DNA from: Nitrospirales bacterium
GTDB lineage: Bacteria; Nitrospirota; Nitrospiria; Nitrospirales; UBA8639
Length of the DNA: 11,868 bases
Assembly: GCA_029261305.1 (NCBI GenBank)
Contig: JAJDBO010000381.1
Span: 1-11,868 of the forward strand
Reading direction: 5' to 3'
In this document: piece by piece, positions 6,571-11,868 of the stretch
How positions within the stretch are numbered: the stretch's first letter is position 1
How the letters are laid out: the number at the start of each line of letters is the position of its first letter
The notes under the pieces: generated by a model
What the model was told of the DNA's origin: nothing
Databases searched by the model: none
What the model saw: only the letters and a program-made list of their open reading frames with translations
Made by a program: the position numbers and the translations under genes

Positions 6571-7900
6571 GAGCTTTCGCCTTTTTGATCAACGGGTCTA
6601 ACACCTCTCGCATGGTAGGAGCACCAATTTCCTGAAACTCATAGGTCACTCGACAGGTAGGCTGACGAATAGAAATAATCCGTCTGAGATCAACCGGTGT
6701 GGCAATGAGGACGAGATCACAATCAGCGCTTTGAATCGTTTCTTCGAGTTCCTGCATTTGTTGGGGACTATATCCCATGGCGGGAAGTACCTTTCCCAAA
6801 TGCGGGTTCTTGTTGAAGGTCTCTTTGAGACTGCCCACAGCATATGGCCGCGGGTCGATAACTTCAGCCGCATCGTATTGTTCAGCCGCAATTATTCCTG
6901 CCCCAAATCGCATCCCGCCGTGAGTGAGCGTAGGACCATCTTCTACCACTAACACTCGAGAACCCGAAATCTGCTCGGGATTTTCCACCTTCACTGGCAT
7001 GTTTGAGGGAACCAGAATTGCCTTCGGATTGGCTGCCTGAACATTGGCTTGAGCCAAGGCCACTTGATCCGCAGGTGCAGTATCGAGTTTCGTCAGGACT
7101 ACAACATCAGCCCGAAGGAGATTCACTTCTCCAGGGAAAAAAGTTCTTTCCTGTCCAGCTCGGTGGGGGTCCACCAGGACAATTTCTAAATCCGAGGAAT
7201 AAAAGGGGTAATCGTTGTTGCCCCCATCCCACACAATCACATCAGCTTCCGCCTCCGCTTTTCTGAGGATTTGTTCATAATCAACCCCGGCAAAGACCAC
7301 ATTTCCTTGCCCAATATGTGGTTCATATTCTTCCATTTCCTCAATCGTACATGTGGCCGTTTGAAGATCTTCTAAAGACGCAAACCGTTGGACGGCTTGC
7401 TTGGCCAAGTCTCCGTAGGGCATGGGGTGACGAATGACTGCCGTTCGCAACCCTTCGCTCTTTAACAGGCTTGCGATTCTACGAGACGCTGGACTTTTCC
7501 CTGCACCAGTCCTGACTGCACAAATGGAGACCACGGGCTTTTGTGAAGTCAGCATGGTTGAGTGGGGCCCTAACAGACGAAAGTCTGCACCAGCGGCCAT
7601 GACGCGTGAAGCTTGGTGCATGACTTCTTCATGCGAAATGTCACTGTAGGAAAATACCACCTGGTCTACGTTCTTCTCTTTGATGATGGACTCAAGTTCA
7701 TCTTCAGAGCGAATTGGAATTCCTTGAGGATAGAGCCTCCCAGCTAAAGCAGGCGGGTACTGTCGTCCTTCAATATTGGGTATTTGCGTGGCGGTAAAAG
7801 CGACGACTTCGTAATGTGAGTTATCCCGAAACACCACGTTGAAATTGTGAAAGTCCCGACCAGCCGCCCCCATGATTAAAATTTTAGTTTTGTTTGTCAT
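6563..7900 (-). CDS. Cyclic 2,3-diphosphoglycerate synthetase family protein / P-loop GTPase-like
   Basis: This 445-residue protein belongs to the family annotated as cyclic 2,3-diphosphoglycerate synthetase or predicted GTPase, well known in hyperthermophilic archaea. It opens with a Rossmann-like motif, ILIMGAAGRDFHNFN (7-21). A phosphate-binding loop follows, AVRTGAGKS (128-136), with K135; this is a Walker-A variant lacking the first glycine. Then come IRHPMPYGDL (156-165), a Walker-B-like VIVWDGGNND (221-230), and TKLD (270-273) resembling the NKxD base-recognition motif. DGPTLTHGGMRFGAG (321-335) and DPRPYAVGS (349-357) are family signatures I recognise. Archaeal cyclic-diphosphoglycerate synthetases close the phosphoanhydride ring of 2,3-diphosphoglycerate with ATP, but this activity in bacteria is unproven and the true substrate is unknown. 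The ATG at 7900 has TAAGG nine bases upstream. The stop overlaps the carbamate kinase start by 8 bases. It is the first gene of its unit. Confidence 0.85.
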   Translation of the reverse strand: MTNKTKILIMGAAGRDFHNFNVVFRDNSHYEVVAFTATQIPNIEGRQYPPALAGRLYPQGIPIRSEDELESIIKEKNVDQVVFSYSDISHEEVMHQASRVMAAGADFRLLGPHSTMLTSQKPVVSICAVRTGAGKSPASRRIASLLKSEGLRTAVIRHPMPYGDLAKQAVQRFASLEDLQTATCTIEEMEEYEPHIGQGNVVFAGVDYEQILRKAEAEADVIVWDGGNNDYPFYSSDLEIVLVDPHRAGQERTFFPGEVNLLRADVVVLTKLDTAPADQVALAQANVQAANPKAILVPSNMPVKVENPEQISGSRVLVVEDGPTLTHGGMRFGAGIIAAEQYDAAEVIDPRPYAVGSLKETFNKNPHLGKVLPAMGYSPQQMQELEETIQSADCDLVLIATPVDLRRIISIRQPTCRVTYEFQEIGAPTMREVLDPLIKKAKAHA

Positions 7901-8298
7901 AAGTCAGGACCTTACGGTTGGCTCTTTCTTCCTCGCGAATTTATTCTCAACTGTGGCGTCCATGGGCTCTATCATTGCGATTTATGGAGTCTCCATCTGC
8001 TTTCTCTAGACCTGAAGATATAGACAAAGGCTTAATTTCGTGGGTTTCCAATCCCTCAATCCGAGTCTCTCACAAACTGTCTCGTATAATTTCCCATTCT
8101 CTCAAATACACTTACTTTGCCCAATTCAATCTCCAGGATAAGTTCCGTTCTCCAGATTATGAGAAATTTTCTTTCTTCTAAGCAAACCCAAGACTTTCCG
8201 AGAATGACCATCATCTGGACATTTTTTAATGACAGAAGTTTCATGCAGGATTAGGATAACCATGATGTTTGTACTGAACGACAAGGTAGGGTAGGGAC
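7901..8298. promoter_or_regulatory. Divergent intergenic region between the diphosphoglycerate-synthetase-like gene and the histidine kinase gene
   Basis: Transcription must leave this 398-base stretch in both directions. On the plus strand a perfect TATAAT stands at 8085-8090, but no good -35 hexamer lies 16-18 bases before it, so it is only a weak promoter candidate for the kinase. I found no convincing minus-strand promoter. A TAAGG ribosome site for the minus-strand gene lies at 7910-7914. Short open frames on both strands (7918-8181 plus; 8056-8244 minus) have no ribosome site or recognisable protein and are not called. No clear operator palindrome was seen. Confidence 0.4.
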
Positions 8299-11200
8299 AT
8301 GGGGCAACCTGTCGAAGCGAACGACAACCAAGAACGAAAAATTGAACTGCTTCAAGCCAGAATTGCTGAGCTGGAAGAAAAGCTTCAAGAAAAAGAAGCC
8401 ACTCCTTTCACAGGGGAAATGGCGCAATTTGCCCAATTTGCCATGGATCGGGCTAGTGACTGTATTTATTGGATGGGACCCGATGCCAAATTTATTTATG
8501 TCAACGATGCCGCCTGTCGTTCACTCGGTTATACCCGTGAAGAGCTACTATCTTTAACCGTCCATGACATTGCTCCTGCTTACCCTTCTTATCTTTGGCC
8601 TGAAATGTGGGGGAAAATTAAAAAAGACAAGACGTATTCTTTTGAGGCAAACCACCGTACCAAAAAAGGTTGCGTTTTCCCGATCGAAATTCGGGCGAAT
8701 TATCTTGAAGTCGAAGGCAGGGAATTCAATTGCTCCATTGTTCGCGATATTAGCGAACGAAAACGAATGGAACAGGAATTCAAGAAATTAGAAGGCCAGG
8801 CCCAAGAAATCTTCAACTCCTCCCCTGGTCTCATATTTCTCAAGGATTTGAATGGTCGCTATCTTCATATCAACCACCAATTCGAAAAAAGATTTCATCT
8901 CCGGAAACAGGACGTTCTTGGCAAAACGGACAGGGAAATCTTTCCCTTGCAGCAAGCTGCCAGTTTTTGGGCCAATGACCAGCAAGTTATTCAAACCCAA
9001 GGTCCACTAGAATTTGAAGAGACTACACACTATGGGGGAAAACCCCACACCGCCATCGTTCATAAATTTCCTCTTAAAGAACCTGACGGTAAATTATATG
9101 GGATTGGAGGCATCACCACTGATATTACCCAACGCAAGAGGACAGAGGAGGAATTGCAGAAAAGCGAAGAGAGAGCACGAGGTCAATTAGCCGAATTGGA
9201 GCTTCTCTATAATTCATCCCCAGTCGGGTTTTGCCTTATAGATACTGACTTGCGGTTTCTTCGTGTTAATGAGCTCATGGCTTCCATTAACGGATGCCCA
9301 GCCAAAGACCACATTGGACGAACACTGGCTGAAATTATTCCAATCCTTGCTCCAAAAGTAGAGCCCATCTATCGAAAGGTGATTGACACCAGACTGCCTA
9401 TTCTAGATGTGGAGATCCATGGCATCACTCAAGCAGTTCCCCAAGATGAACGAGATTGGCTAGTGAGCTATTTCCCAATTGTTGAAGATGAAACAGTGCT
9501 GGGAATCACGACCGTTGTTCAAGATATCACGGAGCGAAAGAAGGGAGAAGACTCATTGCATGCGAGCCACATGCGACTGAAGGAAGCCCAGGGCCTTGCC
9601 CATATTGGGAATTGGGAACTGGACTTGGTTAATAATATTTTGACGTGGTCAGATGAAATTTTCAAAATATTTGAAATTGACCAAAAACATTTTGGCGCTT
9701 CTTTCGAAGCTTTTCTCGATTCCATTCACCCAGAAGATCGTGAGTTCGTTAATCAGAAATATACAGAGTCTGTCAAACAAAAAGTTCCCTATGAAGTAGA
9801 TCATCGTCTTCTCATGGCCGATGGGCGGATAAAATTCGTCCAAGAGCGATGTAGAACTTTTTATAATGACATGGGGAATCCCCTCCGTTCTCTTGGGACA
9901 GTCCAAGACCTCACCGACCGAAAAAAATCTGAGGAGATTCAGACAAGCCTTGGACGGCTTCTAGAGGAATCACTGAATGAAATTTACATCTTTGATGCAA
10001 AAACATTCCGATTTCTCCTTGTGAATAAAGGGGCTCGGGAAAACCTTGGATATTCCATTGAGGAACTACAACAACTAACACCCGTAGATTTGAAACCAGA
10101 ATTTAACACTGAATCCTTTGCTAACCTCCTCAGCTCCCTTCACAAAAAAGAAAAAAAATCTTTACAGTTCGAAACGGTTCATCGTCGAAAAGATGGAACC
10201 GGTTATCCTGTTGAGGTCCACCTTCAAATTGCCAATTGGGAGTCAAAGCCTGCCTTTGTCGCAATGATCCTTGATTCCACCAAACGGAAACAAGCCGAAA
10301 AGGCCCTTCAAGCCAGTGAGAAACGCTATCGGTTACTCTTCGAACAAGCTCCTCTATCCATCCACGAAATTGATCTCTTTGGACGATTAATTAATATGAA
10401 CCCAATGGGACATCGGATGATGGGGGTCCAAAATCCCTGTGACATTGAAGGTATGTTGTATCTCGACGCTGTCGCCCCGCAGGATAAGGATCGCATCAAA
10501 CGACTCATGAATGCTGCGTTTCAGGGAGAAATGGCTCATTTTGAATTTACGACAGCCGGAAGGAATAAGCCAAAAACCTTGGCATCAAGTTTTATCCCTA
10601 TCAAAGGCTCCAATGCTGAGGTCACGAGCTTAATGGGTATTACTCAGGATGTAACGGAGCGAAAAGCGGCTGAAACGTCTCTTAAAATTAGTGAAAAATC
10701 TATTCGAAAACTTTATGAGATTACCTCTTCCCAGGATCTTTCCTTCGATCAAAAAATTCGCGCCTTGTTGGAATTAGGGTGCCAGCGATTGGGCTTACCC
10801 TATGGAACCTTGACCAAACGAGCCGGAGAGCACCTTGAACTTGAATTTATTCATGCCCCCGATCATAGCTGGATGGAGCATTCCTTCGTTCCTATTTGTG
10901 AATCATTTTGCGGTTTAACACTGGACCGCGAGGTTCCGTTGGTGTTTGAACATGCCGGGGAATCAAATTGGAAAACCCATCCGGCATATGAAGCGTTAGG
11001 ATTGGAAGCCTATATAGGCACTCAAGTGAGAGTCGGGCAATCCGTCTATGGAACGTTATGTTTTTTGGACCGTGTCCCCTTTTCTGGAACATTCACCGAA
11101 GCCGACCAAGATTTTTTGCAACTCATGGCACGATGGGTTGGCTCAGAACTCGAACGAAAACAAGGGGAACACGCTATATATGAAAGTGAAGAACGATTTC

Positions 11201-11868
11201 GAATGGTATGTGAAGCGATTCCACAGCAAGTGTGGACCGCACGGCCTGATGGGTCTCTGGATTATGTGAATCGTCGTATCATTGATTATTTTCAACTTCC
11301 CTTTGAGCTATTGATCGAACAGGGGTGGAATACACAGGTCCATCCCGATGATCTGCCAAACTGTCTGGAACAATGGGCTCATTCCATTCAGACTCATCAG
11401 CCTTATGAAATAGAATTTCGTCTTCATAGTGGGGAAGATCAGGATTACCGGCCACATATTTGTCGAGCTCTTCCCCTGCTCAATTCTGAAGAGCAAGTGA
11501 TTAAATGGTTGGGCACAAATACTGACATCACAGAGTTCAAGGCCATAGAAGCCCAATTACGGCAGACCCACAAAATGGAGGCCATTGGCACGTTAGCCGG
11601 CGGCATTGCCCATGACTTCAATAATGTCTTGGGAGTTATATTGGGATATTCAGAATTGGTCCTTCAAAAAGCCAAGGGAAATGAGAGTCTTGAGAAAAAC
11701 CTTCAAGAAATCGTCATTGCTGGAAAGCGGGCGAGAGATTTAGTGCAACATATCCTGGTGTTTAGTCGTCAAGAAGAGCTTAGTAAAAAACCAATAAATT
11801 TGAATTTCCTTATCCCAGATGTCCTAAAAATGGTTCGATCGACGCTGCCTTCTACCATTGAGATTCAT
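8299..11868 (+). CDS. Multi-PAS/GAF soluble sensor histidine kinase, C-terminally cut by window edge
   Basis: One unbroken frame of 1190 codons runs from the ATG at 8299 to the edge. A short coiled coil (about 11-34) is followed by PAS-like domains at roughly 42-152, 168-277, 302-412, 428-538, 553-660 and 675-787. Most end in a D-I/L/V-T/S-x-R-K type PAC tail (for example DISERKR, DITERKK, DVTERKA). A GAF domain spans about 805-950 (LYEITSSQDL to the ELERK tail) and a seventh PAS about 963-1076 (VWTARPDGSLDYVN, HPDD). The dimerisation/phosphoacceptor domain starts near 1088, with H1105 in GGIAHDFNNVLG, the HDFNN type of hybrid-prone kinases. The N, G1 and G2 boxes of the ATPase lie beyond the window. 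There are no membrane segments or signal peptide, so it is cytosolic. An AGG-rich purine stretch (8283-8297) precedes the start. The ligand is unknown, and no cognate regulator is visible. Confidence 0.93.
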   Translation, partial: MGQPVEANDNQERKIELLQARIAELEEKLQEKEATPFTGEMAQFAQFAMDRASDCIYWMGPDAKFIYVNDAACRSLGYTREELLSLTVHDIAPAYPSYLWPEMWGKIKKDKTYSFEANHRTKKGCVFPIEIRANYLEVEGREFNCSIVRDISERKRMEQEFKKLEGQAQEIFNSSPGLIFLKDLNGRYLHINHQFEKRFHLRKQDVLGKTDREIFPLQQAASFWANDQQVIQTQGPLEFEETTHYGGKPHTAIVHKFPLKEPDGKLYGIGGITTDITQRKRTEEELQKSEERARGQLAELELLYNSSPVGFCLIDTDLRFLRVNELMASINGCPAKDHIGRTLAEIIPILAPKVEPIYRKVIDTRLPILDVEIHGITQAVPQDERDWLVSYFPIVEDETVLGITTVVQDITERKKGEDSLHASHMRLKEAQGLAHIGNWELDLVNNILTWSDEIFKIFEIDQKHFGASFEAFLDSIHPEDREFVNQKYTESVKQKVPYEVDHRLLMADGRIKFVQERCRTFYNDMGNPLRSLGTVQDLTDRKKSEEIQTSLGRLLEESLNEIYIFDAKTFRFLLVNKGARENLGYSIEELQQLTPVDLKPEFNTESFANLLSSLHKKEKKSLQFETVHRRKDGTGYPVEVHLQIANWESKPAFVAMILDSTKRKQAEKALQASEKRYRLLFEQAPLSIHEIDLFGRLINMNPMGHRMMGVQNPCDIEGMLYLDAVAPQDKDRIKRLMNAAFQGEMAHFEFTTAGRNKPKTLASSFIPIKGSNAEVTSLMGITQDVTERKAAETSLKISEKSIRKLYEITSSQDLSFDQKIRALLELGCQRLGLPYGTLTKRAGEHLELEFIHAPDHSWMEHSFVPICESFCGLTLDREVPLVFEHAGESNWKTHPAYEALGLEAYIGTQVRVGQSVYGTLCFLDRVPFSGTFTEADQDFLQLMARWVGSELERKQGEHAIYESEERFRMVCEAIPQQVWTARPDGSLDYVNRRIIDYFQLPFELLIEQGWNTQVHPDDLPNCLEQWAHSIQTHQPYEIEFRLHSGEDQDYRPHICRALPLLNSEEQVIKWLGTNTDITEFKAIEAQLRQTHKMEAIGTLAGGIAHDFNNVLGVILGYSELVLQKAKGNESLEKNLQEIVIAGKRARDLVQHILVFSRQEELSKKPINLNFLIPDVLKMVRSTLPSTIEIH

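Noticed and set aside
6563..7900. Recent transfer of the diphosphoglycerate-synthetase-like gene from archaea
   Set aside because: The family is prominent in archaea, but by eye the base composition and codon use match the neighbours, and no mobile-element remnants flank it.
7918..8181. 87-codon plus-strand open frame upstream of the kinase
   Set aside because: No ribosome site, Ser-rich non-protein-like composition, and no domain.
8056..8244. 62-codon minus-strand open frame in the divergent gap
   Set aside because: The ATG has no Shine-Dalgarno sequence upstream, and the sequence shows no clear membrane or domain pattern.
10144..10150. Possible -1 programmed frameshift heptamer A AAA AAG in the kinase
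   Set aside because: The heptamer is in the wrong phase relative to the reading frame (codons AAA AAA GAA), so it would not act as a classical slippery site.
10711..11148. GAF domain as a bilin-binding phytochrome-type photosensor
   Set aside because: Cysteines are present (ICESFCGLTL), but the phytochrome bilin-attachment context and a PHY domain are not seen.

Overview
The window looks like chromosomal DNA of an autotrophic, ferredoxin-using bacterium. My best guess is the Nitrospirota, possibly a Nitrospira relative of moderate GC. The basis is the combination of a four-domain 2-oxoacid:ferredoxin oxidoreductase, a cyclic-2,3-diphosphoglycerate-synthetase-family protein paired with a carbamate kinase, and a very large multi-PAS soluble histidine kinase. 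No rRNA or other taxonomic marker is present, so the assignment is inference from gene content and family resemblance.

Region 1 (1-5071, minus strand) is a compact operon read right to left. It encodes an acyl-CoA synthetase (AMP-forming), then a 2-oxoacid:ferredoxin oxidoreductase as a fused gamma-delta subunit, alpha and beta, then the first 51 residues of a Glu/Leu/Phe/Val-type amino-acid dehydrogenase that runs off the left edge. Gamma-delta/alpha and alpha/beta are joined by 4-base stop/start overlaps. The enzymes form a plausible reversible chain: carboxylic acid to acyl-CoA, acyl-CoA plus CO2 plus reduced ferredoxin to 2-oxoacid, 2-oxoacid plus ammonia to amino acid. It could also run in the catabolic direction.

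Region 2 (5072-5607) is a 536-base non-coding gap with a small hairpin and a short repeat. I see no convincing gene or terminator in it.

Region 3 (5608-7900, minus strand) is a two-gene unit: a cyclic 2,3-diphosphoglycerate synthetase/P-loop GTPase-like protein whose last codons overlap the start of a carbamate kinase with its key lysines intact. No arginine deiminase, ornithine carbamoyltransferase or 2-phosphoglycerate kinase gene is nearby, so the joint role is open.

Region 4 (7901-8298) is a divergent 398-base intergenic region that must hold the control signals for both flanking units.

Region 5 (8299 to the right edge, plus strand) is one uninterrupted reading frame of at least 1190 residues. 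It is a cytosolic sensor histidine kinase with about seven PAS-like domains, one GAF domain and an H-box histidine at residue 1105. It is cut off before the ATPase domain.

I see no mobile elements, tRNA, rRNA or CRISPR arrays. The two metabolic units are the most interesting content. The pairing of the diphosphoglycerate-synthetase-like protein with carbamate kinase is the best candidate for an uncharacterised pathway.
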